Below, piece after piece: positions 10,289 through 20,947 of a stretch of DNA of 64,000 nt. The stretch is taken from the NCBI GenBank assembly GCA_963970005.1, contig CAXAMN010006635.1, positions 200,284 through 264,283 on the forward strand. Reading direction: 5' to 3'. The translations under genes and the position numbers were made by a program. The notes below the pieces were generated by a model. The model did no database searches, was not told where the DNA came from, and saw nothing but the letters and a program-made list of their open reading frames with translations. Source of the DNA: Durusdinium trenchii (Eukaryota; Sar; Dinophyceae; Suessiales; Symbiodiniaceae). How positions within the stretch are numbered: the first letter of the stretch is position 1; each line of letters begins with the position of its first letter.

Positions 10289-10582
10289 TCAAGGAGCTTG
10301 CCACGCGTTCGATTGGAAAGGTCTACGCAGCGCTGCGCCTGCAACGAATCTACTAGATTCAAGGTTGACAAAGCGCTGCGCGTGCCACGAAATCTGCACT
10401 TTAAGGTCCACAAAGCACGGTGCCTGCCACGAAATCTGCGCATCAAGATTCACATCACGCTGCCCTGCCAAAGCGAGTCGCACCAAGAGCACTTCCAAAG
10501 ACAACATCAAGATGCCAAAGCGCAGCTTTCGCTTGAGATGTCTTCCAATTTCTGAAAACGGGCCACATGTCCAAAAGTGCAC
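10289..10582 (-). CDS. Hypothetical protein with 14-residue tandem repeats
   Basis: A 97-codon minus frame. Its second half consists of at least three 14-residue units: VNLDAQISWQAPCF, VDLKVQISWHAQRF and a diverged VNLESSRFVAGAAL. The DNA repeat has a period of 42 bp (10335-10470). The period is a multiple of three and the units stay in frame, so coding use is plausible. Plus-strand frames are also open over the repeat, as expected for such arrays. Another minus frame upstream (10455-10718) overlaps it. No family recognised. Confidence 0.35.
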   Translation of the reverse strand: MHFWTCGPFSEIGRHLKRKLRFGILMLSLEVLLVRLALAGQRDVNLDAQISWQAPCFVDLKVQISWHAQRFVNLESSRFVAGAALRRPFQSNAWQAP

Positions 10583-11143
10583 TGAGTTGACACTCTACTG
10601 CGATGGAGGCCCCAACATGGAGTCTTGAGCCCATGAGTGCATCTGGCGCTGGGGTGCGTCTATCTGTCACCTGTCCGTTCCACAACCATTGCACGGGCGC
10701 AGACCTTTGCTCTGTCAATGTGGTTTTTCACCAGGTTGAGGAGAAACTGCTGACTACATCTAAACGAACGTTCGCAAAAGTAATCCGTAAAGATTCTAAT
10801 CCGTATGTGTGATTGAAACCGTTTTAATCCGTAATCCGGGCCACCATTCAGGGTTCTCACCTCTTGAAATACAGAACATTTGGTATGTGTATATATTGTT
10901 GCTAATTAAGCAATGCCAGTTGAAGGAACTCAAACTGGAGCAAAGGAGCTGCCGCGTCCCACTGAATCAGTTTTCCCCTTACCGGTTTCGGCCATGGTCA
11001 ATGGTTAAATTGGCGCCGGGCTTAGCCCCCAGGTCATGACTATTGCATGGACCAACCCCAAACATTCAATCTAGAGGATCTACGTGCCACTTTCACCTTC
11101 AAGGCCATTCTGAGCCTCAGTAGCCTTGGCCGCAAGAGTATCT

Positions 11144-11440
11144 TCAAGTGGCCTTTGCTTCGAAGCCATCCGCAGGCTCATACGCCTTCTCCTCCAGCAC
11201 CGAACAAGGAGGAGTGCTTAGGGCATGAGGCGCAGGTGTCTTCGGCGCACTAGACGTGCGCACCAGGCGGCGGCGCTTGGTGCGGGCCACCAACTCAGCT
11301 GCTTTCGCTTCCTGCATCTGTTTGTGCTGCTGGTCTTGGAGACTTTTCAAGACCAGTTCTTCGTTGCTCAGGGTTTCTCCAAGCTGGACATCTTCACACT
11401 TCAAAGACTTGCGTTTTGCATGCTGAGCACACAACTGCCC
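11144..11440 (-). CDS. Candidate C-terminal exon, Lys/Gln/Glu-rich
   Basis: The minus frame contains LSNEELVLKSLQDQQHKQMQ followed by a basic patch (RTKRRRLVRTSSAPKTPAP) and ends at a TGA at 11144-11146. The helical segment looks coiled-coil prone, and the basic patch is NLS-like. It is the 3' end of a minus-strand block running from about 12260. Just 5' the coding sense switches to another frame within about 25 bases (see next entry), too short for an intron, so either the gene is frameshifted or one frame is spurious. Confidence 0.48.
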   Translation of the reverse strand, partial: GQLCAQHAKRKSLKCEDVQLGETLSNEELVLKSLQDQQHKQMQEAKAAELVARTKRRRLVRTSSAPKTPAPHALSTPPCSVLEEKAYEPADGFEAKAT

Positions 11441-11610
11441 GATGGAAGTACACGGTGAGCATCTGTTCAATCGCGAAAGCGAGCACTGCTTGGGAGTCCT
11501 TGTCAAAACGGAATGTTCTCGGCAACTCCGCTTCCTCAATGGTCGCGGCAATGGCCTGATCACGGGCGAAAGGAGAAGCAAACAGAGTCCATGGCACCGT
11601 GCATGGCAAA
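11400..11610 (-). CDS. Candidate internal exon of the 11-12 kb gene
   Basis: The minus frame includes RDQAIAATIEEAELPRTFRF and DSQAVLAFAIEQMLTV, helical and well balanced, with mixed third positions. It is open until a stop at 11394. It overlaps the start of the C-terminal exon in a different frame. No domain recognised. Confidence 0.4.
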
Positions 11611-11626
11611 CAAGAGTCTCTACTAA

Positions 11627-11908
11627 TCACTGTCTCTCTTCCGCTTGTGCTGCCACACCACCAAGCCGGACATAGTCCACGAGTTTTCCCATCTCACACA
11701 AGAGGAACTCGGATCTCGTCGGCTGCCCTTTGCAGCTCTTCCCTATAAGCTGCTTCTGGGATGCAGTCAAACCACGGAGCTTCTGCAACCTGGCTTGCCC
11801 AGAGCGGATCAACGAGCCGCTTGCAATGCAGGGGACTGGTCTCGAAGCCATTGACGAGATCAGTGGCCTTTTGAGAACCAATCTGCAGGCCTTCGGGAAG
11901 TCCTCCAA
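11627..11908 (-). CDS. Candidate internal exon of the 11-12 kb gene (frame unsettled)
   Basis: Two minus frames are open and both look coding. One contains LQKLRGLTASQKQLIGKSCK and then EMGKLVDYVRLGGVAAQAEE before a stop. The other contains GFETSPLHCKRLVDPLWASQ followed by PWFDCIPEAAYREELQRAAD. The first stays open longer. The region is therefore likely coding on the minus strand, but I cannot decide the frame by eye. Confidence 0.4.
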   Translation of the reverse strand: MEDFPKACRLVLKRPLISSMASRPVPCIASGSLIRSGQARLQKLRGLTASQKQLIGKSCKGQPTRSEFLLCEMGKLVDYVRLGGVAAQAEERQ

Positions 11909-11975
11909 AAATTATTGTAGAACGCCACAGTTCGACGTCGACGTAGCCAGGAAAGCAGCGGAGCCGGCCTTGCCA

Positions 11976-12255
11976 TCAGAAGGGACACTGGGAACCTGCA
12001 GGTCCAGCGCACGAATGCACGGCGCCCTTGCATCTCAGCCTACCGGCCTCGATGTGCATCTCGGCTGCCGACTGCAGGTCCTTGATTCCTTTTGTGATGG
12101 CCTCAATTTCTGGCTTCTGCCGCGCTCTTGGCTGTCGTCGCCGTGATCCTTGGGGTCGTCGCTGGTGCCGTGGTGGAGATCGACGCGTTGGCCATGATTG
12201 CTTTCGCTGCCTGATCGTAGGTCGCATCACGAATCACTGCAGCTGCAAGGAAATC
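11976..12255 (-). CDS. Candidate 5' portion of the 11-12 kb gene, with an apparent frame change
   Basis: An Ala/Thr-rich segment (VIRDATYDQAAKAIMANASI, then TTAPATTPRITATTAK) runs from an acceptor-like CCTTGCAG near 12255 to a stop at 12103. An overlapping minus frame continues with QKPEIEAITKGIKDLQSAAE and EMHIEAGRLRCKG to a stop at 11976. The coding sense appears to shift by one base near 12120 with no room for an intron. This suggests a decayed gene, a sequence error, or a splice I cannot place. Confidence 0.4.
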
Positions 12256-12739
12256 GGAGCACGCCGAAGACCACCTGAAGCCCTTCCGATCCTTTAGACT
12301 TTAGACCACCAAAACATGAGGTTTCCCTTGCGCTGCTACGACAAATGATCACCAAGTCCGAAAATGTGCACGGCACCACAACGAGAGCGAAGTCCCGAAG
12401 GGCACCAGCATACGCAGTCTAAATGCACTTCGAAGATCGGGGCGACTGAATGTACTGTAAATAGCAGTGAATTAGCCGCAAACGGATGCGAGCACCTCGA
12501 TCAAACACCGGTCTTTACCTCTTACCGTAAGAACCCATGGACACACGGTTTGGAGAAAAAGCATATTTATTTGTCACCCACCAGTAAATTATTTACCCAT
12601 TGAGGAAATTAAGATATCACCTTAAGCAAAACCAGGTGCCAGGAGTCACAAAGGGGTGGTTTTTAGTCCCTAAGTGAGTGGATAATGGGGACCCCTATCC
12701 TCCAATAGGCACCCTGTCTTGTGACTCCTGGACTCCTGG

Positions 12740-12890
12740 TGCAATGTTTTTTGTCAGAGATCCGCAGCTCCCGGTCCACAGCCCCGCTGGGTGCTCCACT
12801 GCCGGAACGAGAGCCTCAGGGGAGGCTTGGCCCCGCAAAGGGGCGCAGAACGCCTGGCCAGGCTGGAGAGATGAGGTGAGGTGGGTGTTT
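12740..12890 (-). CDS. Weak coding candidate, strand uncertain
   Basis: The minus frame reads LRGQASPEALVPAVEHPAGL with pyrimidine-rich CTCTCCAG upstream. On the plus strand an equally open frame ends at a good donor (GATGAG|GTGAGG at about 12874). The block is GC-rich and looks coding, but strand is not settled. Confidence 0.25.
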
Positions 12891-13529
12891 TGTAGCCACA
12901 TGGGTCTAGAAGATTGAGACACAAACCCTCATGTATAGATTCATAAAACCTCTACCTATTCCACAGAACATAGTAATTGTATCAGGGTTTGGTTGAAATG
13001 AGTCCTTTTCGGAACCAAAAATCGGGCTGGGGAATTGCTTCTTCTGAGTGCTTTTCATGTGTTGGGAGTCGCCATGACGGCTAGACCGGGGGGTCTGGAC
13101 CCCGGACCCGACCCGAACATGAAAACAGGACCCGAACATGGTACGACTGTGAACCCATTGTCTTGAGGTACGAGTCTGGAAGTCCAGGTGCTCTCAAAAC
13201 GGAGCGTTGTTTCTTTTCAAAGCCCACACGACTGAAATGGCCTTGTAAGCGTGGGTGTCTTCAATCTGGCGAAATGGCCAAAGCCATGGCGCTGTCAGTT
13301 CTGTCAAAGCCTTTAGGTCTCTTGGTCCTGCTTTGTCGTGGTTGGACTGTGGAAGCAAACCTCGAACTCCTGCAGTGTCCAGTCCAGTTTCGGCCTCCCC
13401 CCCACAAAAAGAGGACTTGAAGAGGGCGCGCAGCTCTATCTACCTGGAGTCGACTTGTTCGTACCTCAAAAAATTGCTGCAGTATATAGTACCTGCTTTT
13501 TGGTTCGGGTTCGGGCCATGTACCCATTT

Positions 13530-14285
13530 TCGTCACACGAAGTTGGGTCCCAAGTTCTGCCACTCCGCGGCTGTCCAAACGAAAGTTGCTGGCCGCCAAG
13601 CGTTTGCGTGGCGGGAACGACCGGACCTCATGCCATACTGGACATCCCCCCCATCACCTTCCAATAACATCCAGTAACACATCCTTTGGGTGGCACAAGT
13701 CAACTCCAACAATCGATTGAACCGAACGTGTGGCGCGACTGTCGTGGCCTCGCTCGTGCTTTGGCCTTTGCTTTGGCCTGGGTCGAGGGACTCCCAACTG
13801 CACGGCATCGTTCGTGCGTCACAAAATGTAGGAATTCGTGCGCGACCGAACCCAAGGAGGTCCATTGCTGGATGTTTGACGGGCCAGGCGACGCAGGCTG
13901 CAGTCAACAAACTTCCAACAGACTATGTTCACTCCAAAAACGATCTAAAGCTCTGCATCCTTTCAAACAAAACCATAAGAGTTCCATGTCAGAGATGGCG
14001 TTCAGAGTTGAGTTTTGGGGCAGCCATAGGGGGGCAAATGAAATTGGAACCCAACATGGAACTCCTGGTACAGTACATGTAAGTTGGACAGTTTCTGCAT
14101 GTAAGTTGGATGTACCAGCTGCTTCCGTTCGGGGTCACCAATGGTTATCTCCACACTACTTGCAGGTCTTCATTGGGCACCCCTTGGAAGCGCTAGGTAG
14201 GATAGAGTTTGGAAGAATTCTTCTGCCGGCCTATCCTACTCAGAGGAGCGCTGGAACAAGCGACAGAACTTCTTACCATGGTTAA
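13530..14285. other. Region with long overlapping open frames on both strands
   Basis: A 199-codon plus frame (13686-14285), a 130-codon plus frame (13690-14082) and a 125-codon minus frame (13533-13910) overlap. The minus frame includes MDLLGFGRARIPTFCDARTM and has reasonable composition. None carries a motif. A family B repeat (CATGTACCCATTTTCG) lies at the edge (13515). I cannot choose a gene model. Confidence 0.3.
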
Positions 14286-14558
14286 GCTGTCCCTGCAAGA
14301 GTACTCTGTAGAAGTATATCCAGGTGGTATCAACAGGTCAACGGGTGGTTTCAGGTCTGAAGGTGTTCTTTTCCAGCCGCAGCACCTGGCCGCTTGAAAA
14401 CGCGCCCCCAGCACCAAGGCGGCCTTGGCTTCAGCCTCCTTCTTCTTTTTCTCGGCCATCTCTTTCTCCTTCCTGAGAAGTGCGGCAAAAGCCAAAGCTT
14501 CGAAGCAAGCGAAACCAAAGGGAAGCGAAGCGATAAAGAGGCGGGGGGGTCTGTGCAT
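14193..14558 (-). CDS. Candidate exon with a Lys/Glu/Ala helix
   Basis: The minus frame contains FAALLRKEKEMAEKKKKEAE followed by AKAALVLGARFQAARCCGW, a typical charged single alpha-helix or coiled coil. After it the frame stays open with a Pro/Ser-rich segment for another 60 codons. G/C-rich third positions are confined to the helical part, so the true exon is probably about 14390-14560. No family can be named from a charged helix alone. Confidence 0.5.
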   Translation of the reverse strand: MHRPPRLFIASLPFGFACFEALAFAALLRKEKEMAEKKKKEAEAKAALVLGARFQAARCCGWKRTPSDLKPPVDLLIPPGYTSTEYSCRDSLTMVRSSVACSSAPLSRIGRQKNSSKLYPT

Positions 14559-14599
14559 TCGGCTCCTCCACTGGGAGCACCTGGGTCTTATAGACTATT

Positions 14600-15250
14600 T
14601 TAACAAATAGCAAACATATCCCCTAGTCAATTGGGGCGCAATTTGACGAGGAACCCACTTGAGGGGTGCACCAAAAGTCTCTATAAAACGATCAAACCAG
14701 CCTTGAGACAGCCTATAAATGTGGGCGCCCACCCTGGAGGTCAAAATAACGATTTCAACAATATGTTCTCTATGAAATCAGGAACGACATGCGTAAGTTG
14801 TCGCAAGTAATCCAAATAGGCCTTACCCCTGACCCTATTTAAGAATACTGTAAATACACAATAAACATGCACATGACAATTTACAAGAAGTTTTGACAAC
14901 ACTTTTCCGTTTCTGTCTGATAATTTTCAGTGTGTATACAGCAATGTTATAAGGAACACACCTGTACCAAATATTTGTTTGAATATTTAGCTATAGTAAT
15001 TTAGGATATTTTAGGTGGGTACCCAACCCTCCAATAAAACCCTTGATGTATGGTCCATTGTATTTATTCACATCTAAGTCATGTCTTCTCTACAAAATCC
15101 GGAATTGAGTTTCAGAATGATTTCTCTAATAGAATTGAATTTGTCTTTCTCTCTCAAGTCGGGCACCCACCCTGATCAGATAAATCAGGACTGTAATCAG
15201 ATCTATTTTTTAAAATAACAAAACACTATAATTGATGTTTGTTGGGGCGC
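14600..15250. other. AT-rich stretch with no supported gene
   Basis: No coding frame or clear repeat unit. Several isolated CACCC / GGGTGCCC words only. Confidence 0.5.
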
Positions 15251-15471
15251 CCGATTTTTGAAAAATGGCAAACAAGTTGCTTTTCTCCGAAAACAAACTG
15301 ATTTTGGGCCCCGAGGGCATCCAATTGTACAAGAGGATGCCAAAGTGATACAATTAGCTGTCGGGGGTAAGGAACTCCCGTGGTCACACTCCGAACGGCA
15401 CCCTGTTCAATTTGGTGACTTTTTCATTTATCCCGTGGTGGCTCCCTTCAGCTGGCTTCTGATCAACCAAC

Positions 15472-15597
15472 CTGCTGAACCCGATCAAGGATCGCTTCTT
15501 TCAGCTTTTCCGCCTGGGCACAGCGACACGATTTCGATTGGCAGATCGGAGGCGGATTGCGCAGGCTTTGCGCCAAGTAGACCGGTGACGTGAGGCA
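15472..15597 (-). CDS. Second exon of a gene with a signal-like N-terminus
   Basis: A 126-nt, phase-0 minus-strand exon from CCCAG|TGC (acceptor at 15598-15599) to CAGCAG|GTTGGTT (donor at 15471). It reads TSPVYLAQSLRNPPPICQSK and then CAQAEKLKEAILDRVQQ, a helical end. Its phase matches the donor of the exon at 15818-15967, so the two join cleanly across a 220-nt intron containing a family B repeat. The paired Cys (CQSKSCRC) could be structural. A second minus frame is also open here. Confidence 0.42.
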
Positions 15598-15817
15598 CTG
15601 GGAAGAAGAGTTTGGACCCCCCTGTCCGACCAGCAGTTCTATGATGTTCTATGGAGTCAGGCGCCGAACTTGGCGCATAAGGGGTGCCCATGGTCGTCAT
15701 TACAGCAAGGGACATGACAATACATGACCCTCGTAAATGCAGGTCCTTTCACCCATTTTCTGAGGTACTTTAAGACTCCAGGTAGAAACCATTCCGTTGG
15801 AACTGCTGGTACCTCAC

Positions 15818-15967
15818 TCTTCGTCGCCGGTCGTCATGCCATCCGCCGCCCCGGGCCAGGTCCGCTCTCACACTGTGAGAACCGGGGGTTAGGGTGATCC
15901 CGAGTGTCAGTGCGAATGCTGTCGACAGCAGACCGCGCACCGACTTTGGGACAGCTACGGCCCACAT
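15818..15967 (-). CDS. First exon with hydrophobic, signal-peptide-like N-terminus
   Basis: ATG at 15965-15967, then 50 codons to AAGA|GTGAGG, a canonical GT donor in phase 0. The N-terminus is MWAVAVPKSVRGLLSTAFAL, then TLGITLTPGSHSVRA: a basic start, a hydrophobic run and a small-x-Ala end, as expected of a signal or thylakoid/ER targeting peptide. A basic DDRRRR follows. G/C dominates third positions. The mature protein is not recognisable. In a photosynthetic dinoflagellate this could be a secreted or plastid protein; that is inference. Confidence 0.52.
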
Positions 15968-16089
15968 ACCTCATCCTCCCTAGGTGCTATCCGCATCTCT
16001 CCAGCAAACGAGTGCTCCTTTGCGAAGTGGATCCGTACGGAGTGGCTTGGTGGCCGTCATCCGTGAGGCTATACTGACGCACAACTGCC

Positions 16090-16145
16090 GCCAGGGATGC
16101 TTGGGCTCAGCTGCTTGGTGCATTGGGCTCAGCTGCTTGGGGCAT
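16090..16145 (+). repeat. Tandem TTGGGCTCAGCTGCTTGG
   Basis: TTGGGCTCAGCTGCTTGG occurs at about 16101 and 16125, a short two-copy tandem repeat separated by TGCA. Confidence 0.7.
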
Positions 16146-16509
16146 GTCATCTTCAGAAAACCGATGACCAAGAAACACCTTCCCCTCCACCGACCGTCCA
16201 GAACCCTCCGATCCTCACAGGTCCTTTTCGCTGCAGACCTGTCTCTGAATACGTACTCACCTCCCTTCCACCCTTAAAGGAGGTGGACTATACAGTATAT
16301 CACTCCCACCCAAACACTCCGTGTTTAGCATATTTACATACACATTGAGGTGGCTGACCGACCGCAAGTCAAAGGTGTGGCATATATTTGCAGTACATCC
16401 AGTCCAAAAGACCCGGGAGATCTCTAAATCCCAATGGATCGCCGACCCACTCAGCCTTCGCCTGAGCAACCGTCTTCTCCTCTTCGGCATCCGCCTGTCG
16501 TGAAACAAT

Positions 16510-17280
16510 CAAAATACATTCGTCTGATTTTACATCCTGTGGATGAAATGGTCAACGTATGATGGATTGAAACCCTGCCAGAAGACCCTGTTGGGCCTGC
16601 TTATTGGTGATAAAGGTATGACACGGTATGACCATAGAACCCTTTAGAGTGCAAAAAACTCATACCAAACACCTTCATTAGAGCGTCTCTTTCGGTGTCT
16701 CAATAAAGTCCGGTCAAATGAGGTCCTTGACCAGTGGAAAGGATCTTCTGGAGCAAGGGCGGTTGCAGTTAAACCACCCCCTGTGTAATCATGCCCAGCT
16801 CGAGCCCCCAATACTAAACGAATTTAGAACCTTAATTCCACATGTACACCACCCAAATAATTTGTTTCCCTTACCGGATTAGCCAAGCCCAGCTGCCCCA
16901 GAAAAATAACACTATGTTATAATTCTTTTGTATTTTATTTACATTTAGTCCAATATCTTCTGGTCTTTTTGGCTAGTATCCAAGCATATTTCACACAAAA
17001 TCCCATCAACCATCATCAGGTCCAGGTCATCATCTCATAATCCATCATCAGGTCATCACCTTTATTAATTATTAAGGGGATGTGGTCTCCATATACCTCC
17101 AATCTCAATCCTTGTTGATCTGGTTGACCTTGAAGGGGGGCCGTTTATTAATCCAGTGTTGACATTACTGTTAAGGTCTCACAGGGTGTCCAGGCAACAT
17201 TTACTGTAAGTATTCAAACAAGTGACAAAAAACAAACAACTATCAGAACAAATCACAATAGCATAATATCATTGAACGAG
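16510..17280. other. Stretch with no supported gene
   Basis: AT-rich, with a CATCATCAGGTC duplication near 17015-17055. No coding frame supported. Confidence 0.5.
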
Positions 17281-17287
17281 AATCAGC

Positions 17288-17558
17288 TTACGTTCCCACG
17301 CTCTGGCACTTACATCGCCCAAAGAATCGAGAACTTCTCAAGACTGCACCATGTTCTCTCCATGGAAGCCTTTCCCAGGCCCTGGTGACGGCGCGCAACA
17401 GCTCGTAAGGCACGATCTGCGTTGTGTGCGTTCTTTCTACGTTGCGCGTTTCATTCCATCGATGACACCTCAACTCGCCACAGAGAGTTCGACACATGTC
17501 ATGTGCCATGTGGACAGACACATGCATCAAAGACCCTTTCGGAGCAAAAGTCACGTAC
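17288..17558 (-). CDS. C-terminal exon of a hypothetical protein
   Basis: A 271-nt minus-strand exon from CCTTGTAG|GTACGTG to a TAA at 17288-17290, giving 89 residues: YVTFAPKGSLMHVSVHMAHD ... VPYELLRAVTRAWERLPWRE ... The acceptor carries the dinoflagellate AG|G signature and a CTTCTGCCTTG tract. The frame is rich in Arg, His and Cys. I recognise no domain. A second exon of the same gene may lie at 17740-18000, where minus frames are open (for example KDHMEATKMERFWRVSFGVL). Confidence 0.5.
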
Positions 17559-18009
17559 CTACAAGGCAGAAGTTTGTGTCAAAATCTTCCAGCCTCCGGT
17601 GGTGGCTGCTTCTTGGAGCCTTGGTGATAATCAAAAAAGAAAGATATCTTCAAACACATGAAGGCGGTCTTAATCAAAAAAGACTTGTCGACAAGGTAAA
17701 CAAGCCAAGCACCATAGAAGGAACGAGTGCTACGCTATTCAGTTAGAAAAGAGCCAGCTTCGCTCGATCATGGTGAGTCCAGTGCCTTTGGATCTGTAAG
17801 TATGGCATAGCAAAAGCACCCCAAAAGACACCCTCCAGAAACGCTCCATTTTTGTCGCTTCCATGTGATCTTTTGGGGGAAGCCAGGCACTGCCAGTGTG
17901 TGGCAAAGGATTTGGACACCGTCCTACAAAAGACGACGAGAATCGCCTGTTCGCAAACAAGGAGTTGTGCAATTCAATAAAGCATGACCGACCTAAGCAC
18001 ATGGCCTGG

Positions 18010-18500
18010 AGGATAAAAATACCAATCTGTTCCTAGAGCCCAGGAGTTGTTGCTTGATATTGCTTGATAGTGTCGCTAATGGTATTTTGAATGACAACAA
18101 ACACATCAATATCGTGATTGACAAAATACTTTGGTGGGATGACACGACACACCTATAGCTAAACCACTGCTTTAACTTACCCTGGCCCCTGAAGTTGTAT
18201 TGTAGACAGCGGCTATCTTTCGGTTGTAGAATCAGCTAGCAAACACAATTTTGACCCGAAGAAACTGCACCATGCATGAGAGTAAATTATTTGCCACAAA
18301 GCCGCAAAGCACAAAGTATCCAAATTGAACCATTCGAATCAAGGCATTTTATACGACCACTACCAATGGAACCACCGGGTTGTTAATCTGTGGGTTTCCC
18401 TGAGGCCTGGTCTTTTTCAGGTCGCCGAACTCTGGGATCTGAAAACACACCTTGCAGGTGATGGGAACTAGCATACACGTGGGCGCTAACAGTATGTTGC
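18010..18500. other. Stretch with no supported gene
   Basis: A TTGCTTGATA duplication near 18051 is the only structure noted. Confidence 0.4.
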
Positions 18501-18507
18501 TTTCGAC

Positions 18508-19098
18508 TTGCATTTCTTTCATGGCTATAGCCCACTCAACTCTCCCTCACTCAGAGAACCCACTACAGCCCGATCTGGGGCTCCTGACTGCAAAGACCTC
18601 CAGCCTTACAGATTGAGATCATCAAGGAGTCCCCTTTCTGGACCCATTTACGAAATGGGCTGGAAACATGTCCTGACACGTCGTCACGTAGATAGTGATT
18701 CGAGAAGCACTCTGCATCAAGCCCCGCATGTTTGCCGCAGAGTCCAAACTATGACTCCCCCCAAAGTCCTGCGCTGTGAATGGTGTGATGTTCATTTTTG
18801 CTTACATTTTAGCTCAGCTGGGTTGGACATTTTACCACAACCAGATTCACTTGTACAAGTGGGTCATGAAGACTTGAAGAAACACTTGGGCCACACCATC
18901 CTTGTTTACCTCTTGAAGCTGGTCAGTTCACATCATGAAGACATGTCCATAATCTTCCATATAGCATGCAGGTTGAACCTGACAGGATTTTGCTTGACAC
19001 CTCTTGGTAGAAACACCAACCGATCAAACACCAACCGTCCGTACGCTCTTAGTCGGTCAACGACTCCTTGGGATCATCCACCAGCGCTCCAACCATAA
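18508..19098 (+). other. 196-codon open frame of doubtful coding status
   Basis: Open on the plus strand without a motif. Composition is Ser/Pro/Leu-rich with mixed third positions, and there are no clean splice signals at the ends. It could be a chance frame in a stop-poor stretch. Confidence 0.2.
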
Positions 19099-19372
19099 GC
19101 TCCAACTCTGTGGGGAACGGATCCAACGCAGGCAACAAACACCAGCCATATTTGTGGCTTCTTCTATGTACACTGTATACCAAAGGGTCCAGACCATCCG
19201 AATCGGACGCCCGGAATGGCCCCAAAGACCGTACATATACTTACTTATTCAAGACCATCCTCAGGAGGTACGTGGACCCTATGCCAATATTAAAAACATT
19301 GATGTTCTTCAAGTTCTGCGGCAAAAAGTGGCAACGAGGTACTTCTTGATTGATAGTGTATAGACTATATAG

Positions 19373-19640
19373 ACCTTCATCATCTCCACAAACCACTGCA
19401 CCTGCGAGACCTCCTGGGCCTTAAGCAATACCGCTTCGAAGTGGATATATGTTTATAGCTTAGCAAAACCTCCTCTTGATGTCATTCTGGTTAAGGAGTT
19501 TCTGAAGGTTGGTACACTTCTTGAAAAAGTGTATATATATAGTGATTCACTTGCTCATCGGCCCCGGTCTGCCCCTGCACCTGCCACAACTGCCTCAGGA
19601 CCCAAAAGGGATGCGGGCTGAGATTGCTTGTGCTTGACCT
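19373..19640 (-). CDS. Candidate two-exon minus-strand gene fragment
   Basis: One minus segment (19373-19447) reads FEAVLLKAQEVSQVQWFVEM and ends at ATGATGAAG|GTC, a good GT donor. A second, about 19573-19640, reads LSPHPFWVLRQLWQVQGQTG and ends at GAGCAA|GTGAAT, again a good GT donor. Both have helical composition and G/C-rich third positions. The first has no start codon, as expected of an internal exon. No family recognised. Confidence 0.38.
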
Positions 19641-19643
19641 GCT

Positions 19644-19877
19644 ATGGTCCATCCCGATGCAACACAGATTTGGCTTCGACAAATCTGTCTGCACACGCGT
19701 GGGTCCCCTGCCTTGGCTTTGGCTTTCGGCTCAGCAAAAGCACCCTGGGCGAAGGCGCAGGATTGTTTTGGGAAAGAGAATCAAGTTTTGAAAGCTGCAG
19801 TGGCAGTTGCCCCACAGGAATGGTGTTTCGAGAGTGGTTTGGTCCACCCACAGTCTAATTACAACAACTATACATGA
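19644..19877 (+). CDS. Weak plus-strand coding candidate
   Basis: The plus frame includes ALALAFGSAKAPWAKAQDCF and NQVLKAAVAVAPQEWCFESG before a stop at 19877, with Ala/Leu-rich helical composition. The opposite strand is also open. No motif. Confidence 0.28.
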   Translation: MVHPDATQIWLRQICLHTRGSPALALAFGSAKAPWAKAQDCFGKENQVLKAAVAVAPQEWCFESGLVHPQSNYNNYT

Positions 19878-20462
19878 CTTAATTAATGTTGAAACTCGTC
19901 TGCTGAAGCACAGTGTTGTCACAAAATATCCACGCAAGTAGACTCGCTAAAAAAATCGGTGCCAGCTGGGCGGTCACAGGCCAAGCGCGCCCGTAGATAG
20001 ACCAAATCATCAAACAAGGACCAATTAGAACCTGTCTACTTTCGCCTTGATGTGTCTACTTGCGCCTGTGGATATTCAAACCGCAAGACCGCTTGCATGC
20101 CGTAAGTAGAATAAGTAGACACCTCAAAGAAAGAACAAAGGAGCCAGGCAGCCAGGAAAGCAGGGGAGTTGCCTTCGGTCATGCGAGGTCGATCTTGGGA
20201 AAGTGGAAAGACATATGGAGAGTGGCTGGATGTAAGACACTTGCAGACCTTGCTTCTTAAGTGTTGGAATAGTTTGTCCATCTACAAAGCCCAAACTGAA
20301 CTGGTGGAAGTCACAGGACCAAGCTGGGTTCAGGATGATGTTACAGCTGGCCGCTTATTATTTGGTTGATTTCTTCGAGACATTAAGATATACCCAATAT
20401 GTATGTTATGTTAGTTATACTGTACAGTATCTAACAGGTTACACACCCTGCGCCCTAGCCCT

Positions 20463-20500
20463 GTGATGGAGTATATATATAATATATAATATACATTGTT
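20463..20500. repeat. (TA)n tract
   Basis: TATATATATAATATATAATATA microsatellite, no gene adjacent. Confidence 0.8.
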
Positions 20501-20947
20501 CCTATAAATGCTGGCTGATCTCACAAACAAACACCCAAACAAACAACATTATGGACAACATGGAACCTGAGCTTGCTGGACACCCATGCGTCACTGAGAG
20601 AAACCTTGAAAAAACAAACTCTGAATGAAACTGATCTTTGCTATAACCCACCTGTTTTATGACAAACTGATAAACCCGGAATATAAGGAAAAACAACCAC
20701 CGAACCCAGACCTTTAGCTGACATTGCGAACGTGTGTCCTGCTTTGTCTTCCGTCCCTGGCTCCGATACGCCGGCGCTCGCCTGGTCATCCTGACGGTGC
20801 ATCGAGGCACATGGTTTAGAAAGGATAGGGCGAGCCTATGGCATTGTCTGCTGTCAACGCCTGTTGGTTCTCTGACCCCTTGCCATTTGCACAAAGAGGC
20901 GTCTTGTCGGGTCTCCCGATTTCGAGCAGCATAGATCAACCTATCCC

